A stretch of DNA of 64,000 bases from Bolinopsis microptera (GCF_026151205.1 NW_026971778.1:1-64000); one strand, 5' to 3'; positions 1-10,014 are shown, counted from the first letter of the stretch. Made by a program: numbers and translations. The notes: generated by a model from the sequence alone, not told the origin.

Positions 1-131
1 AAAAAACCACATCGCAGCCAACTCAATGTTTGGTTGATGTAAAAAACAAAATTTTGGGGTACAAAAGGCTCCAGGGGGGAGGGGCACCAAAAAACTGTAG
101 GCAGGAGGGGCACAGACAGAGACTACCAAAA
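1..131. other. Flank without a gene
   Basis: No coding potential is seen. The stretch holds A-rich and G-rich simple sequence (GGGGGGAGGGGC-like) immediately before the 5' truncation point of the LINE-B copy that follows. Confidence 0.5.
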
Positions 132-1270
132 AACACTACCAAAAGATATACTCTGCATTATTGGAATCACATCTTGCTTACGGAATAAGTGTTTGGGGCT
201 CAGCCCTCAAAGACCAACCAAACGATAAGCTGTTCATAACTCAGAAACGTTGTATAAGAATCCTTTTTGGAGACCTAAATGCATGGTTAGGAGCTGCTTT
301 TTTCGAAAAGGAGCACACCAAGCCCATTTTTAATCGACTAAAATTGCTTACTGTTCAAAACCTGTACAAATACCACTGTATATCTGAGATATTTCGAATT
401 ATGAAATTTCGCACTCCATACTCGTTGTATTGTACTATAAACTTATCAAAACGTGATACAAGTAATGTCATAATCCTCCCAAGAAAAACCAACATGTTTC
501 TTTATATAGCCTCCAAATTGTGGAATAGCATACATAAACGGATTCTAAATGAGAATGGGGAAATCCTCACTACTTCTGTATCTTTGGTTAAATTACGCTG
601 TAAAAGTATCATCCTGGGATCCCAATCCATCAACAATAATAACACCTGGACTTACCACAACTTTCACATCGCCCCTCACTCAGTCACAGACCAAACCAGT
701 TCATCACTCACTCACCAAATTGCCGACCCAATATCTATTGAAGTGGCGAAAATTTTCTAGACAAATGACATATCCATATTATTGCTGCAGCAGATACAAA
801 TACCAACATTATTATATTCCCAAACGTTTGAACCATTAAATTAACTAGGAAATTCAATCCTCAACTTAACATTTACTGTTTTAAACTAATATGATGATAT
901 TAACTTAACTTATTTTTTTTTAAAAACATACTCCTTCTTAGTGTGGTGACTGGGGCCATAAATATAACAATACAAGCTGATAAACCAAAAAGAACAACTG
1001 GGGTAGGTAGGTAGCCCTGGTGGGTGCGTAAACTTTACGGTCTGCTCTCTCCAAGATCAGCCTGCTTCTCCATTTTACCATGAAGCCTAATTTCTAGTTT
1101 TTATAAATACAATGCAAGTGCAGGTTTACTAATCTTAATCTACTTAACAACTCAATAGCCCAAGTCACCATACCCGTAGTATATTCCATGGTAATAGAAG
1201 AAGTTTAAAGTTTGCTATAATTGATTTAAATAAAAAATTGTTGTTTTCTTGAAAAATTGTTGTTTTCTTG
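132..1270 (+). mobile_element. 5'-truncated LINE-B copy (ORF2 C-terminus plus 3'UTR)
   Basis: From about 132 this strand matches the reverse complement of the complete LINE-B at 56037-62677. The match covers the last part of ORF2 and the ~500-bp 3'UTR, down to the terminal tandem repeat. The copy ends with two units of the 3' tail (TTGTTGTTTTCTTG-type) at about 1237-1270, the mirror of the tail at 56037-56075. A palindromic 3'UTR motif, GTAAACTTTAC, lies near 1028. The 5' truncation inside ORF2 is what aborted target-primed reverse transcription usually leaves. No convincing target-site duplication was found. Confidence 0.85.
161..760 (+). pseudogene. LINE-B ORF2 C-terminal fragment with internal deletion
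   Basis: This reading frame corresponds to the C-terminal ~200 residues of the LINE-B ORF2 protein. It is the region downstream of the RT catalytic core, containing ESHLAYGISVWGSALKD. The RT and endonuclease domains are missing. Compared with the full copy it lacks about 18 residues between GDLNA and LGAAFF, an in-frame deletion, and otherwise differs by only a few substitutions. It is a dead fragment that cannot support retrotransposition. Confidence 0.8.
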
Positions 1271-1334
1271 ACAGATACAGATATAAACAGATAAGAGACC
1301 AACAAAGAAAGAAAACATTTTTTTAAGAAAGAGA

Positions 1335-1414
1335 AAATATGTATTTACCACAAAACAATCAATACACAATGTTATATTCATAAATGAATTCAAATTTGAA
1401 TTTCAACCATATAT
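1335..1414. repeat. Left half of a dispersed repeat interrupted by LINE-C
   Basis: The stretch starting TATTTACCACAAAACAATCA recurs at 44097 with a similar continuation. The right half of the same repeat, with CCCGCC and CGCACACAGCC, resumes at 9463. The last 23 bases (1392-1414) are repeated exactly at 9463-9485. That is the target duplication of the truncated plus-strand LINE-C. Confidence 0.6.
1392..1414. repeat. Left 23-bp target-site duplication (LINE-C pair)
   Basis: Exact 23-base direct repeat with 9463-9485, bounding the complete 1415-9462 insertion. It was made by insertion of the truncated plus-strand copy, not by the full-length minus-strand copy. Confidence 0.8.
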
Positions 1415-1422
1415 CAACCATA

Positions 1423-1446
1423 TAGACACGATCTATTGTAGAGCTT
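1423..1446 (+). mobile_element. First ~24 bp of the truncated LINE-C copy
   Basis: These bases (TAGACACGATCTATTGTAGA and on to AGCT) match LINE-C ORF2 in the sense direction; the complement is at 2789-2812. They run directly into the sequence that starts at about 8084 (GGCAAGACAAAACTTG). They are the severed 5' tip of the plus-strand truncated LINE-C and mark where the full-length copy inserted. Confidence 0.75.
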
Positions 1447-2321
1447 TTTGATTGAAATAAATTTTCGTGCACATACAGAATGAATGGTTAATAATTTAAT
1501 ATATATGTAGACCAAGGTCTGTGCACGGGATGCTTCCTGGAAGAATCCAGTTCTTTTAGCGGGGCACCCTACCTAAAGCCAAATTGAGATATAATAATCA
1601 TATTCCTAGAGAAATAATCAGAAATCGAATACCAATCAAATAATATGATATATAGGAGTAGTAACCATATTTACTATGCAAAATGCCCCAACCACATAGT
1701 GTAAATTTATATAGAATTCAAATTCCATATCATCATTAAACCTCAATAGTCAATATAATAGCCCAAGCAAAATTAAATAACTTCTTATATACCTTACTGT
1801 CATACTACAAATTAATACCTATTTTAACCTAATGCAAGTGAAATAATTTAGATGCAATAATGAATGCCTAATGTGAGTATCATCTGTCAATGTCCTTGTA
1901 AAAAAGTCTGTAAAAGAGATATGAGTAACTAATATAGAAGAAAAAACAGGAAGTTGTCGTCTGTTGAAAAATAAATAAAATATCTAGAATATAAATTAGA
2001 ATATAAAATAACATTCAGTCAATGTGTCGTCAATAAACTGTACAATTATCAAATGTTAAAACTGGGTGATACAGTCACCAAAAATAAATACTAAGTATAA
2101 TAAGTAAATAAATTAAATGTGGTCTATAAAACTACCACTAGGTATAATAGGTCAATAAATTAAAAGTGGTTTATAAAACTACCACTGTGCGAACCCTTCC
2201 TCCAGTTAAAACATGTCAGTCATGTGCAAAATCAATCAAAAAGGTAAGGTGGTAAAAAAAGGGAAAATCCTTTCGATACATCAATTATATATGCCTCAGA
2301 TTTAAAAGAATTAGAAGATAC

Positions 2322-5297
2322 TTAGTTATCGTCGACTATGATTGCAGTGTAAAATTTGTCATATGAATTGTCGACGGTATAATTAGGGTCTGTTGTTATA
2401 GATGAGAGTAGCTGTTTCTTATACGAATCACTTAAGCTTTTAACATCGGGCAGATTTCGTAGATCTGTTGGAACATTATTCCAACATTTTGCCCCCAAGT
2501 ATTGAAAGTTTTTATGTGATGTTGATCTATTAACATATAGGTTGCAGCTTTCGCCGCTCCTACTACCTCCTGATATGTAACTAAATTTGTTCATAAAGTT
2601 TGTAGGACAATTGTCATGGATGATTCTAAACATATAATTTGACAGATGGAGTTGTCGTCTAAGATGGAGTGGTAACCATTTCATGTCTCTATAAACATTA
2701 AGGCTGCTCTCTGTTTGTGGAACGTTGAGAGCTATTTTGGCTACCTTTTTGTACAGAGTGTCAAGTTCAGCAAGTTTTGTCTTGCCAGCTCTACAATAGA
2801 TCGTGTCTAAATAATCGAATTGTGGCAACATGAGTGCATTGGCAAACATTTTCCTATATTTAATGGGTAGCAGTGCTTTACTTCTATACATGGCACCAAT
2901 TCTCTTCATGACCTTCTTAATAATATAATCTACATGGCTTTTGAAGTTTAATTTACTATCTAGAATGAGGCCAAGATATTTTGTCTCTTTGCACTCCTTG
3001 ATTGTGAAAGTTACCTCATTACATTCAATGGTTAATTCATCATGTTGATCAACAGAATCAAACAATAGGAATTCAGTCTTCGTTTCATTGAGTGATAATT
3101 TATTTACACTGAGCCATTTAAAGATTGTCATAAGTTCTATTTTCATGTTTATAAATGTGCTTCTGCAGGTTTGATCAAAGAATAGTGCACCATCATCTGC
3201 AAATAGAAAGGGCTTAGATAGGTTACAGGCATAAATGATGTCATTTATGAAGATACTAAATAATATAGGCCCAATGATGCTTCCTTGTGGTACACCACTC
3301 AGAACTTCTAAAAATGAACTTAGTTTGCCATTGATCCTAGTGCATTGATATCTACAAGATAAGAAGTTCTTAAACCAGGTTAAAGCAATGCCACCAATTC
3401 CATAATATGCCAATTTTTGAAGCAATATTTCATGATTCACTGTGTCAAAGGCCTTCTTAAGATCAAGAAAGATGATTCCTGGTTTATAAGACTTAGATTT
3501 ACTCATATATATTTCGTCCATCAGATCGTACATCAAATAAGTTGTGGAGTGATTTTTCCGAAAGCCATATTGATGCCGGATGAAAAGTTTGTTCTCTTCC
3601 ATGTAATCAGTGAGTTGCTTGCCGACAAAGTATTCTATAAGTTTTCCTACAAGTGGAAGGATGGATATTGGCCTGTAATTATTAGGATCATCTTTCATTC
3701 CTGCCTTATGGATGGGAGTTACTCTAGCTTTTTTACAAAGGGTTGGTACAACACCTGTATTAAGGCTCAAATTGACAATATGGGTCAGTGGCTCAACTAT
3801 GTGTGGTACAGCTTGCTTAAGTAAAAATAGAGGCACATCGTCATATGAGGCCTTGTCATTCTTGAGTGTTTCGACATACATTAGGATATCAGTTTCATTT
3901 ATTTCTTGGAATCTATCAAATGAGATGTTAGAAGTTCTAGGAGGTAAAAAATCAGTAAAACTAACTCTTTCAATATTGGGGGCCTGATTTTGTAATCTTG
4001 ATCCAACATTTGCAAAATGAAAGTTAAATAGCTCAGGATCATTCTCATTGATAGTTTGACAATTAGTTGTACCAGGGGTCATATTTGATGCCAGTTTGAT
4101 AGTTTTCCATACCCCTTTAAGATCATTCTTGGCACTTTTAACTTTTAGATCATCGATTACATTAGCCTTTTTGCAGGTTTTAGCTAATTTATTTCTAATA
4201 TTTCTCTGAATCTTGTAGCAATCCCAGGCCTCATTACACTTTATACATTTGCTACATATACCACATTTATTGCAATTTCCATTGTCTCTCTTATCCTTCT
4301 TTTTACGGAATTTCTTTAGAAGAAAATGTGTATGATTAATGGCATTTAAAAGTTCAGTAGAAGGTTTATGTATGAACTTTTCATGCCTTTCTATGGTCTT
4401 GCAAGGGAAGAAGGTTGCATATGCCTGTTCAATATGATGACAAAGGCCAGCAGTGATAGCTTCAACATCTGTACTTTCCAATAGTGGACTGTAATCAGAA
4501 CAGGTATCTAGATAGTCTAAGAATTGTTTAACATTACGTTTACAATGATTTCTAATTTCAACCTTTTCAAATTTAGGAGCTATAGGTACTTTACAATCTA
4601 TCTCACACATAATAGCTTGATGATCCCCAATACGTTCATCAAGAACAGAAGATTGAACAAAATCTGCATAACAGTTAGTGAATATTACATCAATAGTAGT
4701 CTGGGTAAAATTGTCTCCACGTTTAGCAACTCTAGTTATCCCTTGAATGGTTTGAACTAGATTGTAACATCTCAAGGTCATATCTAATTTTTTGTACTGG
4801 GTGGATGAGATATTATTCTGGTCAATGTTTATATCCCCAATCCAGATAACCTTTTTCCCGTTCAATTTTTTCATGCAAAAATTAATGTACTCAATAAAGT
4901 TATCAACACTGCAATAATTTCCAGAGCGATAGAAGCAGCAAACATTGATCTTGCTATTCTTAAGCTTCACCCATAATGCTTCAATGTTATCAAGCTTACT
5001 ATCCATAACTAATTCTGTGTAAGCTAGTTTTTTGTTTATCATCAAGCCACAACCACCCCTAGAACTGTTTGGCCTGTCGCATCGCATAATGTTGAAGGAG
5101 GAAGGAATATTTATGGTGTCTGTGTCAATAGTATCATTAAGATTCATCTCATTTAGGGAAAGTATGTCTAGCTTATGATCTCGAATGAGTTGAGTAAGTT
5201 CATTACTTTTAGCTAAATTTAGGAGACCACCTTGAATGTTACAGTGACCAATGCAAAGGTTATGAAATTTGTCAGCTGAGTTGTGAATATTTGTCAT
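2322..5297 (-). CDS. LINE-C ORF2: APE endonuclease-reverse transcriptase
   Basis: This 991-residue protein would nick target DNA and prime reverse transcription. Residues ~14-235 form an APE-type endonuclease, with NEMN near residue 49, GDINID near 153 and GDHQAI near 223 as the Mg-binding and catalytic motifs. A cysteine cluster (CNKCGICSKC and following) lies near 340-355, between endonuclease and RT. RT motifs are LDLKKAFDTVNH (A), GVPQGSIIGPILF (B) and FADDGALFF (C, FADD in place of YADD). A thumb and C-terminal region follows. The frame is intact, so the protein could be functional. The start follows ORF1 by 135 nt; no N-terminal PHD-like finger is present, unlike LINE-A and LINE-B. Confidence 0.9.
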   Translation of the reverse strand: MTNIHNSADKFHNLCIGHCNIQGGLLNLAKSNELTQLIRDHKLDILSLNEMNLNDTIDTDTINIPSSFNIMRCDRPNSSRGGCGLMINKKLAYTELVMDSKLDNIEALWVKLKNSKINVCCFYRSGNYCSVDNFIEYINFCMKKLNGKKVIWIGDINIDQNNISSTQYKKLDMTLRCYNLVQTIQGITRVAKRGDNFTQTTIDVIFTNCYADFVQSSVLDERIGDHQAIMCEIDCKVPIAPKFEKVEIRNHCKRNVKQFLDYLDTCSDYSPLLESTDVEAITAGLCHHIEQAYATFFPCKTIERHEKFIHKPSTELLNAINHTHFLLKKFRKKKDKRDNGNCNKCGICSKCIKCNEAWDCYKIQRNIRNKLAKTCKKANVIDDLKVKSAKNDLKGVWKTIKLASNMTPGTTNCQTINENDPELFNFHFANVGSRLQNQAPNIERVSFTDFLPPRTSNISFDRFQEINETDILMYVETLKNDKASYDDVPLFLLKQAVPHIVEPLTHIVNLSLNTGVVPTLCKKARVTPIHKAGMKDDPNNYRPISILPLVGKLIEYFVGKQLTDYMEENKLFIRHQYGFRKNHSTTYLMYDLMDEIYMSKSKSYKPGIIFLDLKKAFDTVNHEILLQKLAYYGIGGIALTWFKNFLSCRYQCTRINGKLSSFLEVLSGVPQGSIIGPILFSIFINDIIYACNLSKPFLFADDGALFFDQTCRSTFINMKIELMTIFKWLSVNKLSLNETKTEFLLFDSVDQHDELTIECNEVTFTIKECKETKYLGLILDSKLNFKSHVDYIIKKVMKRIGAMYRSKALLPIKYRKMFANALMLPQFDYLDTIYCRAGKTKLAELDTLYKKVAKIALNVPQTESSLNVYRDMKWLPLHLRRQLHLSNYMFRIIHDNCPTNFMNKFSYISGGSRSGESCNLYVNRSTSHKNFQYLGAKCWNNVPTDLRNLPDVKSLSDSYKKQLLSSITTDPNYTVDNSYDKFYTAIIVDDN

Positions 5298-5432
5298 TTC
5301 ACAAAACGTGTTAGTCGTTGTGTCTGATTAAACTAAAATCAGGTGAAAATTATCCGCCTGTAAATATTTTCAATAGAAAAGTTTTAAACTTGAAATCAAA
5401 ATAAATATTCAGGTGGAAATGTCATGTCGATT

Positions 5433-6005
5433 TCAATGGTGGGCATGGTACTTGATGTGCTTTGCTAGTTTAAAGATACCATCGCTGTTTAGATGCACAT
5501 TGTCTTCCCCAAATCTACTAAAACAAGATGATTTCCTAAATCCAGATCTATCACTAAACAAAAATCGATTCATCTCTGTGGGTATAAAGCTAACAAACGA
5601 GTATTTGGAAGGAATCTTAGATAAAAAGATATTGATGTCATTTATCACTTTATTTCTAGCAAAACTTTCTCTTGGTAAAATGTTTATGATCTTAATTTTT
5701 GCAGCTGGAGCCCACGAGTGAAGTGACTGGATCAGATTATCAATAGAGCGATTGGTGTTATCAAGGGCCTTTGCTTTTCCTGTGAACTCATCGGGTGACA
5801 ATAATCTATTCCTCATGTGTCGAGGACTCTCTAGGATTAAGTCTACATCATTAGTTCCACACATGAGTACGATGGTCTTCACATTATTTGCATCAATTGA
5901 CCTCTTTCTTTCATCTGAGTGGAAGCGTTCATTGATACCGTTTGCAATGCCACCAGGATAGTGAAATACATGTGCTTCTTGATGAGCAGAGGATCCCAGT
6001 GACAT
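5433..6005 (-). pseudogene. LINE-C ORF1, C-terminal SGNH-hydrolase part
   Basis: This frame holds the C-terminal part of ORF1, separated from its N-terminal part by the insert at 5995-6676. SGNH-like blocks are visible: YPGGIANG, then VLMCGTNDVD (block III, GTND) and DNVHLNSDG (block V, D..H). The nucleophile block I probably lies in the upstream part as VSSSMF, with GDS reduced to SSS. Esterase domains are known in ORF1 of CR1-like LINEs. The first four residues of this frame come from the insert, so the apparent start is not genuine. Confidence 0.8.
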
Positions 6006-6676
6006 AAAGTGAGGAATCTAAGAATCTAATTCCTAGCCATATTAATTTCCATAGCCACGCCGACTAATTTTTGTCAACAAAATTATTAAATCAACTTTAA
6101 AATAGTCGCTCTCGGTTGTTACACACTGTAACGCCGCGCACTGTACTTTAATTTTATATTTATCCGAGAAGATGTTCGAATCGAGCGCAAATGCCAGATT
6201 CCTGCAGGATCCTAGTTCTTGCGCTTAACTTGCGCGTTACCAAATAATCCAAGATATTTCTGTCAGGATCCAAGATTTTCCTACTACCAGTATGGTAGTA
6301 TGGACTGTTTGGTAGTATGGTAGTATGGTAGTTGCAGGAACGCGCGAAGATCTATATGTAAATATTACGAAAGCGTACATGGAATCGTAGCCTAGCCGGT
6401 TAATCCGTCGGTACTATGGTAGCAGATCGCGAGTTCGAGACCCGGAAAGGAATTCTTTCACAATCTTTTGGCAATTATGAATAACTATACTAATGAATTA
6501 ATAACTATACTAATGAATAACTAAACCTCTGTAATATAACTAGCAAAGTAAAATAAAATCGTTATCCGGCCGCGGAGCGGCCGAAAAATTTATGGTAGTC
6601 GTTTTAAAAATATATGGTAGCCGTTTTTTCTTTCCAGACTGGATTCCTAGTCCCTTTTTAAATTTATGTCACTGGG
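5995..6676. mobile_element. 682-bp non-autonomous hAT-like element, copy 1
   Basis: Both ends carry the perfect 14-bp inverted repeat CCCAGTGACATAAA. The 8-bp duplication CAGAGGAT flanks it at 5987-5994 and 6677-6684. A near-identical copy sits at 49649-50331. The interior has TATGGTAGT-rich sequence, a tRNA-like segment and a perfect GC palindrome (CGGCCGC-GGA-GCGGCCG) near 6568. There is no transposase ORF, so it must be moved in trans. An 8-bp target duplication is typical of the hAT superfamily. It splits LINE-C ORF1. Confidence 0.88.
6388..6450 (+). other. tRNA-like (A box/B box) segment in the 682-bp element
   Basis: TAGCCTAGCCGG resembles a pol III A box. GAGTTCGAGACC, about 43 bases later, resembles a B box, and CCCGG follows. 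The cloverleaf was not completed, so this is a tRNA-derived promoter-like remnant rather than a tRNA gene. The copy at 50045-50100 keeps the B box but has changes in the A box. Confidence 0.4.
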
Positions 6677-7733
6677 CAGAGGATAGTTTTGTAGCATCTA
6701 ACTTGGAGAACATGCTTGAGCTAACATACACAGCAAGGGATTTGCTTTTGACTGAAGCAGGGGGTACGGTGCTCTTATGAGTGATTTTGTTGGGTGATGA
6801 TTTCCCTTTGATTGAGGGTTCAGTTTCTCTTACAGTAACGAAAGGCTTACTTGAGGTATCGGGTGGAGCAGACAAGGTTGCACTGCCATCAATCTGGCGC
6901 AGAGTAATGCTAATTCTCATGTCATCAGTATGGTCCTGAATAAGGCTGTGTTCAAAGCTGTCCTGAGATTTTCTGGTCATAATCATTATGTCGCCATGGG
7001 AGAGAGTAAGATTGGCAACGTGGACTTTGCTTTTAGACCTAAAACTGAGGACTCTTGTTGCTCCTAACGATATGGTGGAAATCATGGAGCCTGGTGATAT
7101 GGACCTCTCATCATCTGAATGGAATGGTATTCCTTGCTTGCCATTTTCATACTTGGTGATCATGGCGCTGTTAAATTTCAGACTTGGGAACTGTGAGCGT
7201 AAACGTTCTAAAATAGACTTTAATAAGGGATTGTCATTTAACGGCCTTGTGTTATGGAAGCCTCCATTGTAGGCATATGGGAAATCCCCATAGTATGCTA
7301 CAGCCCTATTGTTGAACGTTTGTGTGTATTGTGTTTCCATATCCAACTTGAGAGTATCAATAAACCTGAATACACCTCGACTCAAATCATGATATGGATT
7401 GATGGACTTACCCACAACATTAACACTGGTTGAAGATTGTTTGTTAACATCAGAAGAATTCACAAGAGATGGGTTGCTATTAAGTTCAGTCACACTGCTA
7501 ACTTCACAGTTTTGAGTTTCTGATTCATGTTCAGAGATAAGAACATTGTCCCCGCAAGAGAATGGAACCGCAATTTTGTCATGGCCTGAGCCTTGGGTAA
7601 GTTTGGTTAGACGAGCAATTTGTCTCCTCAAATTGTCGTTTTCAAGACTTAGTGATACACAGGTAGAACATTTTGCTTTTGCACTGTTAGGTCTGTCACG
7701 AAGGCTGTAATTTCTGATTGGGATACCGGACAT
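6669..7733 (-). pseudogene. LINE-C ORF1, N-terminal AlkB-like dioxygenase part
   Basis: The 5' part of LINE-C ORF1 begins MSGIPIRNYSLRDRP. An early CSTC and a short coiled stretch precede an AlkB-type 2-oxoglutarate/Fe(II) dioxygenase fold at about residues 120-280. The iron ligands are visible as FHSDDE (HxD) and FEHSLI (distal His). The 2-oxoglutarate motif is RISITLR (RxSxTxR, close to the AlkB RxNxTxR). Known AlkB enzymes oxidatively demethylate alkylated nucleic acid bases; that this one acts on LINE RNA is inference. A Ser/Lys/Pro-rich linker leads to the SGNH part. The reading frame is broken near 6684 by the hAT-like insert, and the last residues are insert-derived. Confidence 0.85.
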
Positions 7734-8083
7734 AGTTCAAATAAACACAATAATGCAAAGAATTCAGGATAGAGTCTAAAACCGATGCTACTGTTTATAG
7801 TTATTTAGTTGTTGATTACAGTACCTTTGCAGCAATTCAGAAGATGGGAATGAGTGGTGTCTGATATTCTTTAGGTGATAGATGGGTGATAGGTGATAGA
7901 TGGGAGTTAACAGCTCTTAAAAACGATGTCTGATAGTCTTTAGGATGTCTTTAAATAAACTATCATGCAACAACCATTTACATCGACATACAACCTGTAA
8001 TGGTTGCTACATTTGATTGAGGTGTTAATTCCCACTAGGGGTCCTCAATAAATGTAATAGATTTGTAGTGTTGTAATTAGTTT
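7734..8083 (-). other. LINE-C 5'UTR
   Basis: About 350 bases upstream of ORF1 with no ORF. It holds short direct repeats (GATAGATGGGTGATAG) near 7877-7905 and an imperfect palindrome near 7966-8008 (CAACAACCATT/AATGGTTG). The far end at about 8083 is set by the resumption of the truncated plus-strand copy. An internal pol II promoter is expected here for an autonomous LINE, but none is recognisable. Confidence 0.5.
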
Positions 8084-9462
8084 AAAACTGGCAAGACAAA
8101 ACTTGCTGAACTTGACACTCTGTACAAAAAGGTAGCCAAAATAGCTCTCAACGTTCCACAAACAGAGAGCAGCCTTAATGTTTATAGAGACATGAAATGG
8201 TTACCACTCCATCTTAGAAGACAACTCCATCTGTCAAATTATATGTTTAGAATCATCCATGACAATTGTCCTGCAAACTTTATGAACAAATTTAGTTACA
8301 TATCAGGAGGTAGTAGGAGCGGCGAAAGCTGCAACCTTTATGTCAATAGATCAACATCACATAAAAACTTTCAATACTTGGGGGCAAAATGTTGGAATAA
8401 TGTTCCAACAGATCTACGAAATCTGCCCGATGTTAAAAGCTTTAGTGATTCGTATAAGAAACAGCTACTCTCATCTATAACAACAGACCCTAATTATACC
8501 GTCGACAATTCATATGACAAATTTTACACTGCAATCATAGTCGACGATAACTAAGTATCTTCTAATTCTTTTAAATCTGAGGCATATATAATTGATATAT
8601 CGAAAGGATTTTCCCTTTTTTACCACCTTACCATTTTGATTGATTTTACACATGACTGACATGTTTTAACTGGAGAAAGGGTTCGCACAGTGGTAGTTTT
8701 ATAAACCACTTTTAATTTATTGACCTATTATACCTAGTGGTAGTTTTATAGACCACATTTAATTTCTTTACTTATTATACTTAGTATTTATTTTTGGTGA
8801 CTGTATCACCCAGTTTTAACATTTGATAATTGTACAGTTTATTGACGACACATTGACTGAATGTTATTTTATATTCTAATTTATATTCTAGATATTTTAT
8901 TTATTTTTCAACAGACGACAACTTCCTGTTTTTTCTTCTATATTAGTTACTCATATCTCTTTTACAGACTTTTTTACAAGGACATTGACAGATGATACTC
9001 ACATTAGGCATTCATTATTGCATCTAAATTATTTCACTTGCATTAGGTTTAGAAATTTATTCTCTGGTTAACAGATTTCAAATGTTTAATTAATTTGTAG
9101 TATGACAGTAAGGTATATAAGAAGTTATTTAATTTTGCTTGGGCTATTATATTGACTATTGAGGTTTAATGATGATATGGAATTTGAATTCTATATAAAT
9201 TTACACTATGTGGTTGGGGCATTTTGCATAGTAAATATGGTTACTACTCCTATATATCATATTATTTGATTGGTATTCGATTTCTGATTATTTCACTAGG
9301 AATATGATTATTATATCTCAATTTGGCTTTAGGTAGGGTGCCCCGCTAAAAGAACTGGATTCTTCCAGGAAGCATCCCGTGCACAGACCTTGGTCTACAT
9401 ATATAATATTAAATTATTAACCATTCATTCTGTATGTGCACGAAAATTTATTTCAATCAATA
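8084..9462 (+). mobile_element. Truncated LINE-C copy, main part
   Basis: The sequence from GGCAAGACAAAACTTGCTG onward is nearly identical to the reverse complement of 1450-2790. It holds the ORF2 C-terminus (frame 8192-8554) and the whole 3'UTR. A local difference of about 45 bases occurs near 9045-9090. The copy ends at 9462 and is followed by the 23-bp target duplication. It is opposed to the full-length copy, giving a ~1.35-kb inverted repeat at 1450-2790 and 8084-9455. Confidence 0.88.
8192..8554 (+). pseudogene. LINE-C ORF2 C-terminal fragment
   Basis: This 120-residue frame (MKWLPLHLRRQLHLSNYMFR and onward) equals the C-terminal end of the ORF2 at 2322-5297, apart from about two substitutions. 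It has neither endonuclease nor RT motifs. It is a remnant of the truncated copy. Confidence 0.85.
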
Positions 9463-9485
9463 AAATTTGAATTTCAACCATATAT
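9463..9485. repeat. Right 23-bp target-site duplication (LINE-C pair)
   Basis: Exact partner of 1392-1414. Its position immediately after the LINE-C 3' end shows which copy inserted first. Confidence 0.8.
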
Positions 9486-10006
9486 ACATCCCGCCACGCA
9501 CACAGCCAACAGAGACAACAATGCATATTTTAAAATAATAATAATAATAATCTAAACTTTTATATTATAGTGGCACAACTTAAAAATGCACAGGTGTGCC
9601 ACGAAAATAGTTCAAGACACAATACAACCTGAAAAAGCAATCCACATTTATATTTTAAACCAGGCAAGGGTATTAAACTTTATATACTAAATAAACGTTA
9701 ATGTGTATGCATTTTCCAGCGCATGTCACTGTGAGAAGCCTCGTTGAGTGCGCGGCGCAGCACAGTAACGCATCGCACTACACTTTTAATGGCAGCTCAT
9801 TTCATAATTTAGGGCTAACTTTCTGAAATTATCTTTCTTCATATTGTAAATGCAGTATGCACCCTAAGCCTAGGTTCAGTCAATTAGATAAAATGATTAT
9901 AGTTTGCAATTTAAAAACAGAACTTAAATAATTTTGGTTTAAAGACACACCCAGATAAAATTTAGCCTACGAAAACTTTTAAAGATTAAATAAAAAAGGG
10001 TATGTG
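9486..10006. repeat. Right half of dispersed repeat and gene-free spacer
   Basis: Continues the repeat also seen at 44190-44230 (CCCGCC-CGCACACAGCC). It contains an (AAT)n tract near 9536-9552 and a GC-rich motif near 9747-9780 (GCACAGTAACGCATCGCACT). That motif recurs at about 11137-11170 and 44589-44620. No gene is seen. Confidence 0.5.
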
Positions 10007-10014
10007 ATTAAATA

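Larger units (their letters stand above)
1447..8083 (-). mobile_element. LINE-C, full-length non-LTR retrotransposon (hAT-like insert inside)
   Basis: Reading on the minus strand, the order is: 5'UTR (about 8083-7734), ORF1 with AlkB and SGNH domains, ORF2 with APE-type endonuclease and RT, and an ~850-bp 3'UTR ending in CAATCAAAA at about 1447. Without the 682-bp insert and its duplication the element is about 5.9 kb. ORF1 and ORF2 are separated by about 135 nt, unlike LINE-A and LINE-B where they overlap. It inserted within an older truncated LINE-C copy, with at most a 2-bp duplication (CT). The RT is of the CR1/L2/Rex-like APE type by motif; the exact clade was not determined. Confidence 0.85.

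Noticed and set aside
1392-9485. Twin-priming product of one LINE-C insertion
   Set aside because: The 24-base ORF2 piece at 1423-1446 joins exactly to 8084, and the minus-strand copy has its own 3' end. Two successive insertions explain this; twin priming does not.
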